Made by a program: the position numbers and the translations under genes. Below the pieces are notes generated by a model. The model saw nothing but the letters and a program-made list of their open reading frames with translations. It searched no databases and had not been told where the DNA came from. 64,000 nucleotides of DNA from Hydrogenophaga sp. (GTDB lineage: Bacteria > Pseudomonadota > Gammaproteobacteria > Burkholderiales > Burkholderiaceae_C). Positions 21,991-33,887 of the stretch are shown piece by piece (within the stretch, counting starts at the first letter, position 1; each line of letters opens with the position of its first letter). The stretch is from the NCBI GenBank assembly GCA_016741995.1, contig JACVCO010000009.1, forward strand, positions 1 through 64,000. Direction: 5' to 3'.

Positions 21991-22512
21991 TCATTCGGTG
22001 GTCTGACCTGGCGCCTCAAAGTCGCCACTCTTCCCCCCCCGCTTCTCCCTCAACCGCACCCCCCCCACCACCATCCCCCGATCCACCGCCTTGCACATGT
22101 CATAAACCGTGAGCAAGGCTACCGACGCGGCGGTGAGGGCCTCCATCTCGACGCCGGTCTGACCGTTGCATTCGGTGCTGGCGGTGCAGCGCACGCTGTT
22201 CGCATCGCGTTCGATTTCGAACTCCACCGCCACGCGCGTCAGCGCGATCGGGTGGCAGAGCGGGATGAGGTCGCTGGTTTTCTTGGCGGCCATGATGCCG
22301 GCCAGGCGGGCCACGCCGAGCACATCTCCCTTCTTGGCCGTGCCCGATTCGATCAGTGCCAGTGTCTCGGGCTGCATGCGGATGCGCCCTTCGGCGACCG
22401 CAATGCGGTGCGTGTTGGCCTTGGCGCCGACGTCGACCATGTGGGCCTGGCCCTGGGCGTCGAAGTGGGTGAGGGCTTGCTCTGCTGTTGGGGCGGGCGC
22501 TGGCGTTGACAT
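21991..22512 (-). CDS. moaC: Cyclic pyranopterin monophosphate synthase
   Basis: [61 protein letters not shown]. Confidence 0.97.
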   Translation of the reverse strand: MSTPAPAPTAEQALTHFDAQGQAHMVDVGAKANTHRIAVAEGRIRMQPETLALIESGTAKKGDVLGVARLAGIMAAKKTSDLIPLCHPIALTRVAVEFEIERDANSVRCTASTECNGQTGVEMEALTAASVALLTVYDMCKAVDRGMVVGGVRLREKRGGKSGDFEAPGQTTE

Positions 22513-22587
22513 GGTGTAACCGCGTTTCACCGGCGCTTGACGCGCCGGTTGGGTGAACTGGTGGGGGTTGCGGGCATCATACGGCGC

Positions 22588-24183
22588 ATGGTTTTCATCC
22601 CCCCTTCGCCGCGGCGCGCGGTCTGGTTGGCGGTCGGTGCGTTGGCGCTGGTCTTGTGTGCGCCAGTCGGTGATGGCGCGTGGGCGCAGGCCGTCGGTGC
22701 TGCCGCGCCCAGGTCGGGCGCCGCTCCGCAGAACCTGCCCAGCCTGGGGGATGGCGAGGACCTCACGGTGTCTGCCGAGCGCCGGCTCGGGGACCGCATC
22801 GCGCGCAGCATCTACCGCGATCCCGACTATCTGGACGACCCGGTGCTCGGCGATTACCTGCAACTGCTCTGGCAGCCCTTGCTGGCCGCGGCGCGCCAGC
22901 GCGGTGAGGTACCGACCGAGCTGGCCGAGCGACTGGCCTGGGAGCTGATGATCTCGCGCGACCGGCGCGTCAACGCGTTCGCGCTGCCGGGTGGCTACCT
23001 CGGGGTCAACCTGGGCCTGCTGGCGGTGACCGATCGGCCGGAAGAGCTCGCGTCGGTGCTCGCGCACGAACTCAGCCACGTGTCCCAGCGCCACATCGCG
23101 CGCCTGATGTCGAACGAGCAGCGCATGGCGCCGTGGATGATCGCCGGGATGATTCTCGGCGCGTTGGCCGCGGGATCGAACCCGAACGCGGCGGGTGCGG
23201 CCATCGCGGGCAGTTCGGCTGTCGCGGCCCAGCAATCGCTGAACTTCTCGCGCGACATGGAACGCGAGGCCGATCGCATCGGCTTCGGTGTGATGACGGG
23301 TGCGGGCTTCGACGGCCAGGGCTTCGTGGGCATGTTCGACAAGCTGCAGCAGGCATCGCGCCTGAACGACGACGGCGCATTCCCCTACTTGCGCAGCCAC
23401 CCGCTCAACAGCGAGCGCATTGCGGACATGCAGGCGCGCCTGCCAGCGGGCGCACCCGCCGCCGGGCCGCGGGCCGATGCGCCGGTGCGCGCCACAGGGC
23501 TGCCTTCGGCGGCCTTGCACGCCCTGGCGGCCGCGCGGGCGCGGGTGCTGGCCGAGCGCAACAGCACGCGCTGGGCCGCCTGGGTGGAATTGGGCCAGGC
23601 CGCGGGTGCCCGAGCGCCCGAGCTGTATGCCGGCGCCATGTCGGCCCAGCGGCTCGGGCAGCACGCGCGGGCCGCGGAGTTCGCGGCGCGGCTGCGCCAA
23701 GCCACCGCGGGCAGCGACGCGCGTCAGGCCGCCGATGCGCTGGCGCTGGAGCTGCTGCTGTCGCCTGGCGCAAGCCCCAACCCCGAGCTGCTGACCGAGT
23801 TGCGCGATGCGGCGCTGGCCGCCGAGTCGCGCGCGCAGGTGCTGCTTGGTGCGCAGGCGGCGCTGGCCAGCGGCCAGGCGCCGCGCGCGGCCGCGCGACT
23901 TCAAACCTGGGTGGTGGAGCGCCCGCGCGATGCGCTGGCCTGGCAACTGCTCTCGCGCGCGCACCAGGCGCAAGGCCAGACGTTGCGTGCCGTGCGGGCC
24001 GACGCCGAAGCCCGCGCGGCGCATTTCGACTGGGACGGGGCGCTCGAACGCCTCAAGGCCGCGCAGGCCCTGCCGCCCGCGCAACGCAACGCCGATCCGA
24101 TCGAACTGGCCATCGTGGACAGCCGCCGTCGCGACGTGGAACTGCGCCTGCGCGAGGCGATGCGCGAAGACGAAAGGCGCTGA
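22588..24183 (+). CDS. M48-family metalloprotease, BepA-like, with TPR-like C-terminus
   Basis: Signal peptide; [34 protein letters not shown] (HExxH). Confidence 0.9.
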   Translation: MVFIPPSPRRAVWLAVGALALVLCAPVGDGAWAQAVGAAAPRSGAAPQNLPSLGDGEDLTVSAERRLGDRIARSIYRDPDYLDDPVLGDYLQLLWQPLLAAARQRGEVPTELAERLAWELMISRDRRVNAFALPGGYLGVNLGLLAVTDRPEELASVLAHELSHVSQRHIARLMSNEQRMAPWMIAGMILGALAAGSNPNAAGAAIAGSSAVAAQQSLNFSRDMEREADRIGFGVMTGAGFDGQGFVGMFDKLQQASRLNDDGAFPYLRSHPLNSERIADMQARLPAGAPAAGPRADAPVRATGLPSAALHALAAARARVLAERNSTRWAAWVELGQAAGARAPELYAGAMSAQRLGQHARAAEFAARLRQATAGSDARQAADALALELLLSPGASPNPELLTELRDAALAAESRAQVLLGAQAALASGQAPRAAARLQTWVVERPRDALAWQLLSRAHQAQGQTLRAVRADAEARAAHFDWDGALERLKAAQALPPAQRNADPIELAIVDSRRRDVELRLREAMREDERR

Positions 24184-24198
24184 GCGCCGGGCGCGACC

Positions 24199-24549
24199 TC
24201 AGCGCAGGCGAAGCCCGCGCAGGGCCGAGTCCACCACGATCATGATGACCGAGTAGATGAGCGAGCCCAGCAGGGCCGCCCAGAAGTCGCGCACGTGGAA
24301 GCCGTCGAGCAGCGAAGCGGCTGCCCAGAACAGCAGCGCGTTGATGACGAACAGGAACAACCCGAAGGTCACCACCGTCACCGGCAGCGTGAGCAGGATG
24401 AGCACCGGCCGCAGGATCAGGTAGAACAACCCGATCACCGCGGCGGCGATGAGTGCCGACGGGAAGCTGCGGATCTGCACGCCGTTGTAGACGTAGGCCA
24501 CCAGCAGCAGGGCACACGCCGCCAGCAGCCACCGCAGGAGCAGCTTCAT
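24199..24549 (-). CDS. Phage-holin-IV/YvlD-like small membrane protein
   Basis: Four hydrophobic segments; LRPVLILLTLPVTVVTFGLFLFVINALLFW. Confidence 0.75.
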   Translation of the reverse strand: MKLLLRWLLAACALLLVAYVYNGVQIRSFPSALIAAAVIGLFYLILRPVLILLTLPVTVVTFGLFLFVINALLFWAAASLLDGFHVRDFWAALLGSLIYSVIMIVVDSALRGLRLR

Positions 24550-24555
24550 GCCGTG

Positions 24556-25266
24556 TCAGGCCTTGTCGGCGGCTGCAGCGCGTTGGGCGACGCGGCGGTT
24601 GTGCAGCCAGCCCAGCGCCAGCACCGCGACGATGGTGACGAGCACAAAGCCCCAGTAGGCGGCCACGTGCGAGGGCTCCGGGCCTTTGAACCAGGGCGCC
24701 AGCAGCTTCTCGTTGACCACCATCTTGCCGGCGGTGAACGCCAGCACGCCCGCGCCGATGTACATGATGGACGGGTACTTCTCGACGAGCTTGAGGATCA
24801 GCGTGCTGCCGAAAACCACGATCGGAATGCTAATGAGCAGGCCGATGACCACGAGGTCGAACGAGCCCTGTGCCGCACCAGCGACGCCGAGCACGTTGTC
24901 GATGCCCATCACGGCGTCCGCAATGATGATGGTTTTCATGGCGCCCCAGAACGTGGTGGCACCGCCGCCATGCTCCTCGCCGCCGCCTTCGTCTTCCGCG
25001 ATCAGCTTGTAAGCGATCCACATCAGCGCGATGCCGCCGACGGCCATGAGGCCCGGGATGCGCAGCAGCCACACCACCACCAGCGTCATGGCCGAGCGCA
25101 CGACGATGGCACCGACGGTGCCCCAGACGATCGCCTTCCTCTGGTGCTCCTTCGGCAGGTTGCGGGCGGCCAGCGCGATCACGATCGCGTTGTCGCCGGC
25201 GAGCACGAGGTCGATGAGGATGATGGCCAGCAGGGCAGACCACCAGGCCGCGGACATGAATTCCAT
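24556..25266 (-). CDS. TerC-family integral membrane protein
   Basis: LAIILIDLVLAGDNAIVIALAARNLP, DAVMGIDNVLGVAGAAQGSFDLVVIGLLISIPIVVFGS. Confidence 0.92.
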   Translation of the reverse strand: MEFMSAAWWSALLAIILIDLVLAGDNAIVIALAARNLPKEHQRKAIVWGTVGAIVVRSAMTLVVVWLLRIPGLMAVGGIALMWIAYKLIAEDEGGGEEHGGGATTFWGAMKTIIIADAVMGIDNVLGVAGAAQGSFDLVVIGLLISIPIVVFGSTLILKLVEKYPSIMYIGAGVLAFTAGKMVVNEKLLAPWFKGPEPSHVAAYWGFVLVTIVAVLALGWLHNRRVAQRAAAADKA

Positions 25267-25297
25267 GAAATGGCTCCAAAGAGGGGGAAGAGTTCCG

Positions 25298-25433
25298 AAG
25301 GTCTCGCCCGGCGCCACGTGACCGTGTGCCCAGCGTGCCGGGTGCCGCCGGGCGGCACCGTATTGACGACACGCTGACGGGCACGGCAAGGCACCCGAAG
25401 GAGCCGCCACCGCGCCGGGAGCTACTCCCCTTC
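25298..25433 (-). ncRNA. yybP-ykoY (Mn2+-sensing) riboswitch upstream of terC
   Basis: On minus strand GGAAGGGGAGTAGC ... GTCGTCAATACGGTGCCGCCCGGCGGCACC ... GGGCGAGACCTTCGG, then SD TTTGGAG and ATG of TerC. Confidence 0.85.
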
Positions 25434-25602
25434 CGCGAAAGCCGGCATTGTATTCGGCGGCGTCGGCCGCCCGCCATGCGTGGTTCCCGCAACGGGGCCC
25501 GGGGATACGCACAAGCCCTCACGGCGCGCGGGGAACGCCTGACTAAACTGCCACCAGCCGACCCGCCACGGCGCGGGCCGGCCCAACGCCGAAGGCCGCA
25601 CC

Positions 25603-26280
25603 ATGGAACTGCTCGCGAACCCCCTCTTCTGGCTGGGGCTGGGCCAGATCATCTGGATCAACATCATCCTGTCGGGCGACAACGCGGTGGTGATTGCGCT
25701 GGCCGCCCGCGGGCTCGATCCGCGCCGGCAGAAGCAGGCCATCTTCTGGGGCACGGCGGCGGCCGTGGTGCTGCGCATCGCGCTCACGGTGGTGGCGGTC
25801 AAGCTCATGCAGCTGCCCTGGCTGCAACTGATCGGCGGTTTGCTGCTGCTGTGGATCGGCGTTCAATTGCTCAATGGCGGCGACGACGGCGCGGCGGACA
25901 AAGGCGAGGCCAAGGGTGGCCTGTTCGCGGCCATTCGGACCATCCTGGTGGCCGATCTGGTGATGAGCCTGGACAACGTCATCGGCGTGGCGGCCGCGGC
26001 CAACGGCAACCTCACGTTGCTGGTGATCGGCCTGCTGATCGCGATTCCCATCGTGGTCTTCGGCAGCACGCTCATGATCAAGCTCATGGGCCGCTTCCCG
26101 GCCATCGTCACCCTCGGTGCGGCGCTGATCGGCTGGGTGGGCGCCGAAACCATCGTGTCGGACAAGGTCATCGAGCCCCTGGTGCCGCACCATTCCGTGG
26201 GCTTCTACGCCGCCGCGGCGCTGGGCGCGCTGCTGGTGGTGGCCCTGGGCAAGTTCCTGCAGAACCGCAAGGCGGGCTGA
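25603..26280 (+). CDS. TerC-family integral membrane protein (second paralogue)
   Basis: IIWINIILSGDNAVVIALAARGLDPRRQ, VADLVMSLDNVIGVAAAANGN. Confidence 0.92.
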   Translation: MELLANPLFWLGLGQIIWINIILSGDNAVVIALAARGLDPRRQKQAIFWGTAAAVVLRIALTVVAVKLMQLPWLQLIGGLLLLWIGVQLLNGGDDGAADKGEAKGGLFAAIRTILVADLVMSLDNVIGVAAAANGNLTLLVIGLLIAIPIVVFGSTLMIKLMGRFPAIVTLGAALIGWVGAETIVSDKVIEPLVPHHSVGFYAAAALGALLVVALGKFLQNRKAG

Positions 26281-26355
26281 GCATCCCGGCGGCGCGCCGG
26301 GCCTTGTGGCGGCGGGGTGATGGCCTGGCGGGGGGCGCTTATCATCCCCGTCCCC

Positions 26356-26760
26356 ATGGCCGGCATCCACATCACCGACATCGAAGCGGCCATCAACTGG
26401 TGGCGCGAGCGCTCGCCCTCTCCCGACGGCGTGGCCCTGCCCGCGCCCACGCGCGCGCTGGCCGAGGTCTATGCGCTGATGGTCTTTTTCCACGAGACCG
26501 AGGCCGACGAAGGCACCCTGCCCGACAGGGCCCGCGAAGCCTGGCTGGCCTGGTACGCCACCACGCCCGACACCCCCTGCATCGCGATCTGCTCCACCAG
26601 CCAGGGTGACCCCATCTGCAAGGGCTGCGGCCGCCGCTTCGACGAAGTGCAGCGCTGGACGGAAATGAGCCCGGCCGAAAAGCGCCAGTGCTGGCGCCGC
26701 ATCACCATCGAGGGCGATGCCTGGCGCTTCAACCGCTACAAGGAACGCGCGATCGAGTGA
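26356..26760 (+). CDS. DUF3717-like plus DUF1289-like fusion protein
   Basis: MAGIHITDIEAAINWWRERSP followed by C-terminal ICKGCGRRFDEVQRWTEMSPAEKRQCWRRI. Confidence 0.75.
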   Translation: MAGIHITDIEAAINWWRERSPSPDGVALPAPTRALAEVYALMVFFHETEADEGTLPDRAREAWLAWYATTPDTPCIAICSTSQGDPICKGCGRRFDEVQRWTEMSPAEKRQCWRRITIEGDAWRFNRYKERAIE

Positions 26761-28914
<2,154 letters not shown>

Positions 28915-29361
28915 TCAGCGGTTCGCGCGGCGCTTGAGCCAGCGCATCAACGCGCCCACGGCCGGCAGCTTCTCGTACAGCTCCTCGGCCGCGTCCCAGT
29001 AGTCGCGGTGGTCGGCGATGCGGCCGTCGGCCGCGAGCACCAGGTGCGAGCCGCCGCGCACCACCTGCGCGGTGCGGGTGTCGAAGCGCCGGAAGCGAAA
29101 GCGGAATTCCCACACCAGAAAACACTGCGCGCCATCGACCACGCGTTGCGTGACCACAAAGCGCGGCTCGTGCAGGCTGGCGTACATGTGCTCGAACACG
29201 CCGCGGATCGCGGCCACACCACGCACCTCGTTGAACGGGTCCTTGAAGCGCGCGTCGTCCGTGTAGAACTCGCCGAGCCGATCGAGCGCGGCGGGCGAGA
29301 GCGATTCGTAGAAGCCGACGATGCGCTCCGTCGCGGCGCGGGGGTCGGTGGGCGCGCTCAC
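28915..29361 (-). CDS. NTF2-like (SnoaL-type) protein
   Basis: FYESLSPAALDRLGEFYTDDARFKDPFNEVRGVAAIRGVFEHMY; GTG start overlapping SDR stop. Confidence 0.85.
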   Translation of the reverse strand: MSAPTDPRAATERIVGFYESLSPAALDRLGEFYTDDARFKDPFNEVRGVAAIRGVFEHMYASLHEPRFVVTQRVVDGAQCFLVWEFRFRFRRFDTRTAQVVRGGSHLVLAADGRIADHRDYWDAAEELYEKLPAVGALMRWLKRRANR

Positions 29362-30203
29362 AGGCCGGTGGCGCGGCGCACCACCGCGAAGAAGGGTCGA
29401 TAGGGCAGCAGGCGCAAGAGTTTCATCCAGTGCGTGAAGCGCTTGGGGAAGTGGATCTCGAAACGGCCGCGCGCCCAGTCGTCGAGCATGGCCTGCGCCG
29501 CTTGCTCGGGGGTGATCAGGGCGGGCATCTCGAAATCGTTCTGCGCCGTCAGCGGCGTCTGCACGAAACCGGGGTGCACCACGCTCACACCCAGGCCCTG
29601 CGGCGCGAGATCCAGGTACAGATTCTCCGCGAGGTGCGTGAGCGCCGCCTTGGTCGGGCCGTAGGCCACGCTCTTGGGCAGGCCGCGAAAGCCCGCCACG
29701 CTGCTCACCAGGCTGATGTGGCCGCGCCCGCGCGCCAGCAGGGCCGGCAGCAGTGCGTGCACCACGTTCAGTGCGCCCTCGTAGTTGATGGCGAGGTGGC
29801 GCCGAAGCTCCGCGAGGTCGAGCGCGGTGGCGCGCATGCCGCGGTAGTGGCCTGCGCAATAGAGCACCAGGTCCACCGGGCCCTGGGCCAGGATGGCGCG
29901 CGCCGCGCGCGCCACCGCCTCGGCGTCGGTCACGTCCAGCGGCCAGGCCTGCGCGCCCGGGTGGGCCTGCACGAAGGCGTCGAGCGCGACCGCGCCGCGC
30001 GCCGACACCAGCACCTGCGCGCCGCGCGCGTGCAGCGCGTGGGCGATGGCCGCACCAATGCCGCTGGACGCGCCCACCAGCCACACGCGCTGGCCGCGCC
30101 AGTCGGTGAGGGGTGGGTTCATGGGGCCGAACAGGCCGGGCGCGCGCGGCGGCAGCGCCGGCGCATCGGCCCGGCGTTCGACGGTGGCGGGGCGCGTGCT
30201 CAT
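29358..30203 (-). CDS. Short-chain dehydrogenase/reductase
   Basis: VWLVGASSGIGAAIAHAL, YCAGHY, YGPTKAAL. Confidence 0.92.
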   Translation of the reverse strand: MSTRPATVERRADAPALPPRAPGLFGPMNPPLTDWRGQRVWLVGASSGIGAAIAHALHARGAQVLVSARGAVALDAFVQAHPGAQAWPLDVTDAEAVARAARAILAQGPVDLVLYCAGHYRGMRATALDLAELRRHLAINYEGALNVVHALLPALLARGRGHISLVSSVAGFRGLPKSVAYGPTKAALTHLAENLYLDLAPQGLGVSVVHPGFVQTPLTAQNDFEMPALITPEQAAQAMLDDWARGRFEIHFPKRFTHWMKLLRLLPYRPFFAVVRRATGL

Positions 30204-30742
30204 GCCGCGCGCTTCACGAAGCTCAGCGTCACTTCGCCGAGGCGGATGCCGAACTTGCTCATCGTGGCCTTGTTGAGCATCACGCGCGAGTCCATCAGGT
30301 ACATCCAGTCGTCGAACTGCACGGCGTAGGTCGTGCCGTCCACCGGCAGCAGCAGCGTGTAGTTCCAGCGGAAAGCGTTGCCCGCGGTGCGCCCGCGCGC
30401 TTCGCCCTGCACGTCGTCGGCGGTGCCGGTGTATTCGCCGTTGCCCAGGTGGCGCAGGCGCCAGATGCGCTTCTGCCGCTCGCCGTCCGCGTAGATGAAG
30501 TCCTCGTCGAGCACGCCTTCCTCGCCTTGCCAGCTGCAGCGCATCACCACGGTGAAGCGGCGCACCACCTTGCCCGAGCGGTCGGTGAACACGCCGTAGG
30601 CATCGAGCACGCCGTTGAAGTATTCGCGCAGGTCGAGTGTCGGTTTCTCGCCGGCGAAGTCGGCCACCTGCGGGCCGGCGCAGCCGGCGAGGGTGCCGAC
30701 GCCGGTGACCAGGGCCGCGGTGAGCAGTTGTCGTCGTTGCAT
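30200..30742 (-). CDS. DUF3833-family lipoprotein
   Basis: MQRRQLLTAALVTGVGTLAGCAG lipobox; LDLREYFNGVLDAYGVFTDRSGKVVRRFTV, DDWMYLMDSRVMLNKATMSKFGIRLGEVTLSF. Confidence 0.85.
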   Translation of the reverse strand: MQRRQLLTAALVTGVGTLAGCAGPQVADFAGEKPTLDLREYFNGVLDAYGVFTDRSGKVVRRFTVVMRCSWQGEEGVLDEDFIYADGERQKRIWRLRHLGNGEYTGTADDVQGEARGRTAGNAFRWNYTLLLPVDGTTYAVQFDDWMYLMDSRVMLNKATMSKFGIRLGEVTLSFVKRAA

Positions 30743-30751
30743 GGTGTGGCC

Positions 30752-32077
30752 TCAGTGGGGGGCGGCGTGGGGCCGTGCCGCGCCGCGCGGTGTACGGATC
30801 ACCAGCGTGTAGAGGGCCGCGCCCGCGATCAGCTTGAGCACGCAGGGCAGCAGGCAATAGGCGAGGGTCAGCGTCTGCAGGGCGGCGGGGTCGCGCGTGC
30901 CGGGCTCGTAGCCGAGCGCGCCGAGCAAGGGCAGCGCGGTGCCGGCGGCCAGCGCCAGGTTGAACTTGGCGGCGAAGTTCCACCAGCCGAAGTACGCACC
31001 CTCGCGCTGCCCGCGTTCACCGAGCTGGCCGATCAGGCCGGCGAGCAGGGCGCCGGGCAGCGTGAGGTCGGTGCCGAGCGCGATGCCCGAGAGCGCACAC
31101 ACCACGAGGAAGGCCCACGCATCGCCCGCGCCGAGTGTGGCGGCCCACACGAACGCGAACACCGAGAGCAGCATGCCCGCGAGCCAGGTGCGGGCCAGGC
31201 CCAGGCGCGGCACCAGCCGCAGCCACAGCGGGATGGCGAGCGCCGCACTCAGGAAGTACACGCCCAGGAACGCGGGCTCCAGCGCGGCGGGGGCCTGCAG
31301 GCGGTCCTGCACGAAGAACAGCACCAGCGTGGCGGGCACGGCGCTGGCGGTGCCGTTGATCACGAACACCAGCAGCAGGCGCCGGAAGGCCGGCGCGTGC
31401 CACGGCGAGCGGCCACCGCCGAGCAAGGCGATCGAGCGGTCGCCGGGCGCGAGGCTGCGCGACCAGGCCCACCAGCCCGCGGCCAGCAAGAGCGCGAACA
31501 CAACGACCGTGGCGCCGAGCCCGGCCAGGCCGGGCAACACGGCCGCCAGCAACACACCCACCAGCGAGAGCGCCTCGCGCCACGCGACCACGCGTGCGCG
31601 CTGCGGCTCGTCGCCACCCAGGCGCGCGCCCCAGGCCTGGTGCGCCACCGCCACCACGCTGTAGGCGGCGCAGGTGACCGCCATGATCCCGCCGGCCCAG
31701 GCCAGCAACGGCGCCGCGCCGGCCTGCACCACCGCGGCCGGCGGAAACAGCAGCGCCCACAAGCCCAGCACCAGCACCACGGCGCAGGCGCCGGCCACGC
31801 CCAGCAAGGCGCGGCGCGAGCGGGCGGCGAGCCGGTCGCACCAGCGGCCGATCCATGGGTCGAGCACCGCGTCGATGCCGCGGGCGGCGAGCAGCACGAA
31901 GCCGAGCGCCACCAGCGGTGCCGCGAAGGCGCGCGCGTAGTGGTTGGGCAGCAGCACGTACAGCGGCAGGGCCACGAACGCCAGCGGCAGGCCCAGCAGG
32001 CCGTAGCGCAGGCCATGGCGCCAACCGCCCGGCGCCATGAAGGCGGCCGCGGGATCGGGGTGGGCCGGTGTGCTCAT
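30752..32077 (-). CDS. MFS transporter (GPH/sugar-cation symporter-like)
   Basis: 12-TM-like; LPLYVLLPNHYARAF, RGIDAVLDPWIGRWCDR. Confidence 0.88.
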   Translation of the reverse strand: MSTPAHPDPAAAFMAPGGWRHGLRYGLLGLPLAFVALPLYVLLPNHYARAFAAPLVALGFVLLAARGIDAVLDPWIGRWCDRLAARSRRALLGVAGACAVVLVLGLWALLFPPAAVVQAGAAPLLAWAGGIMAVTCAAYSVVAVAHQAWGARLGGDEPQRARVVAWREALSLVGVLLAAVLPGLAGLGATVVVFALLLAAGWWAWSRSLAPGDRSIALLGGGRSPWHAPAFRRLLLVFVINGTASAVPATLVLFFVQDRLQAPAALEPAFLGVYFLSAALAIPLWLRLVPRLGLARTWLAGMLLSVFAFVWAATLGAGDAWAFLVVCALSGIALGTDLTLPGALLAGLIGQLGERGQREGAYFGWWNFAAKFNLALAAGTALPLLGALGYEPGTRDPAALQTLTLAYCLLPCVLKLIAGAALYTLVIRTPRGAARPHAAPH

Positions 32078-32631
32078 GGCGTGCGTGGCGCGGCCGGCAA
32101 GGTTTGCAGCAGCGCCTCGCGCATCGCGGGTTGCGAGGTGCGCGGCGAGAGCCAGATGGCGAAGAAGCGGCGCGAGAAGGCGTCGTCGTCCACCGCGCCG
32201 AGCCAGCGCCCGTTGAGGTAGAAGCGCGCGCCCACGCCCGGCGCGTGCACCCCGGTGATGCGGTCGCCCGGTGCCACGTCGGGGAACAGGCCCTTCATGG
32301 CCGCCAGCCAGCGCGCGGCGGTGGCGTCGTCGATCGGCGCCTGCGCGCGCATCTCGTCGATCGAGCGCTGGGCGATGTCGGCGCCCTCGAAGCGGCGCAG
32401 GTAGGCGAGTTCGAGCCCGAAACGCTGCGCTTCGTAGCGCTGGGCGTCGAAGCCCGCACCGGCGTAGAGCGTGGCGTCGTACACCTGAAAGCCCCACACG
32501 CGCAGGCGCGCCTGGCCCACCGCGGCCTTGCCCTGCAAAGCGGCCGTCAGCGTGGGCGGCGGCTCGCTGGCCCACGTGGGTGGGGCAAGCAGCGCCACGG
32601 CGGCCAGCAGCAGGGGGGCGATGACGGACAT
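32074..32631 (-). CDS. Chalcone-isomerase-like periplasmic protein
   Basis: Signal peptide; LRVWGFQVYDATLYAGAGFDAQRYEAQRFGLELAYLRRFEGADIAQRSIDEM. Confidence 0.8.
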   Translation of the reverse strand: MSVIAPLLLAAVALLAPPTWASEPPPTLTAALQGKAAVGQARLRVWGFQVYDATLYAGAGFDAQRYEAQRFGLELAYLRRFEGADIAQRSIDEMRAQAPIDDATAARWLAAMKGLFPDVAPGDRITGVHAPGVGARFYLNGRWLGAVDDDAFSRRFFAIWLSPRTSQPAMREALLQTLPAAPRTP

Positions 32632-32641
32632 GGCGGGGGCC

Positions 32642-33874
32642 TCAGCCGGGCTTGCGCAGCGTGTACTGCACGACGTCGGTGCTGCCCTGCGCGAACGCGG
32701 CCTCGCAGTACGCCAGGTAGAACTCCCAGGTGCGCAGGAAGCGCTCGTCGAAGCCGAGCCGCAGCACCTCGGCCTGTTCCTGCAGGAAGCGCTCGCGCCA
32801 GTGGCGCAACGTGCGCGCGTAGTCGGCACCGAAGGCGAATTCGTCGACCACCTCGAGGCCGGCGCGCGCGGCCTGCTCGCGGAACACGCGGGGACAGGGC
32901 AGGCAACCCCCGGGGAAGATGTACTGCTGGATGAAATCCGTGCCCTGGATGTAGCGATCGAAATGCTCGTCGGCGATCACGATGCTCTGGATGCAGGCGC
33001 GGCCACCGGGTTTGAGCAGGCGCGACACGGTCTGGAAGTAGGTCGGCCAGTAAGCCTGGCCCACGGCCTCGACCATCTCGATCGAGCAGATCGCGTCGAA
33101 GGGCAGGTCGTCGATGTCGCGGTAGTCCTGCAGGCGAAGATCGGCGCGGATGTCGGTGCCGATGCGCTGCAGGCGCGCGTTCGCGTAGGCGAGTTGTTCG
33201 GTCGAGAGCGTGACGCCGACCACCGACGCGTCGAACTCGGTGGTGGCCTTCTCGGCCAGCGCGCCCCAGCCGCAACCGATCTCCAGCACCCGGCTGCCGG
33301 GCCGCGCGCCGGCCATGCGCAGCGCGCGCCGCACCTTGGCGTGCTGGGCGGCTTCCATCGACAGGTCCGGCGTCTCGAACCAGGCCGACGAGTAGTTCAT
33401 CGTGCTGTCGAGCCAGCGCTGATAGAAGGCGTTGCCCAGGTCGTAGTGCGCGTGGATGTTGCGGCGGCTGTTGGCCTTGCTGTTGTGGTTGAGCAGGTGG
33501 CGCACGCGGTGCACCAGGCGGCCCAGCCAGTTGCCGTGGATCACGGCTTCGACGGACGCGCGGTTGCGCAGCATCAGGTCCATCAGCGCGACCAGGTTCG
33601 GCGTGCTCCAGTCGCCCGCGATGTGCGTTTCCGCGAAGCCGATGTCGCCGGACTTGAGCACCGCCGCGCACACGTTCCAGTTGTGCAGGCGGATGCTGGC
33701 GTGCGGCCCCTCGCTGTGGCCGAAGCGCTGTGTGCTGCCGTCGGGCAGCGTCACGCTCAGGCTGCCCTGCGACAGGCGTTGCAGCAGGTGCAGCACGGTG
33801 CGCGCGGCCATGGGCGCGTTGCGGGGCAGCGCGAAGCCGGCGGGCTGGCGGGTGGCGGTGGTGGTGTCGCTCAT
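32642..33874 (-). CDS. cfa: Cyclopropane-fatty-acyl-phospholipid synthase family methyltransferase
   Basis: NIHAHYDLGNAFYQRWLDSTMNYSSAWF, VLEIGCGWGALAEKA, EMVEAVGQAYW. Confidence 0.93.
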   Translation of the reverse strand: MSDTTTATRQPAGFALPRNAPMAARTVLHLLQRLSQGSLSVTLPDGSTQRFGHSEGPHASIRLHNWNVCAAVLKSGDIGFAETHIAGDWSTPNLVALMDLMLRNRASVEAVIHGNWLGRLVHRVRHLLNHNSKANSRRNIHAHYDLGNAFYQRWLDSTMNYSSAWFETPDLSMEAAQHAKVRRALRMAGARPGSRVLEIGCGWGALAEKATTEFDASVVGVTLSTEQLAYANARLQRIGTDIRADLRLQDYRDIDDLPFDAICSIEMVEAVGQAYWPTYFQTVSRLLKPGGRACIQSIVIADEHFDRYIQGTDFIQQYIFPGGCLPCPRVFREQAARAGLEVVDEFAFGADYARTLRHWRERFLQEQAEVLRLGFDERFLRTWEFYLAYCEAAFAQGSTDVVQYTLRKPG

Positions 33875-33887
33875 GGCTCGGCCTGTG

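Noticed and set aside
21991-24084. 697-aa ORF that includes moaC
   Set aside because: Only the C-terminal 173 aa (start 22512) is MoaC; the upstream part is antisense to the M48 protease gene
26281-26305. CCCGGCG-GCG-CGCCGGG hairpin after the second terC as a rho-independent terminator
   Set aside because: Perfect stem but no T tract follows; insufficient to call
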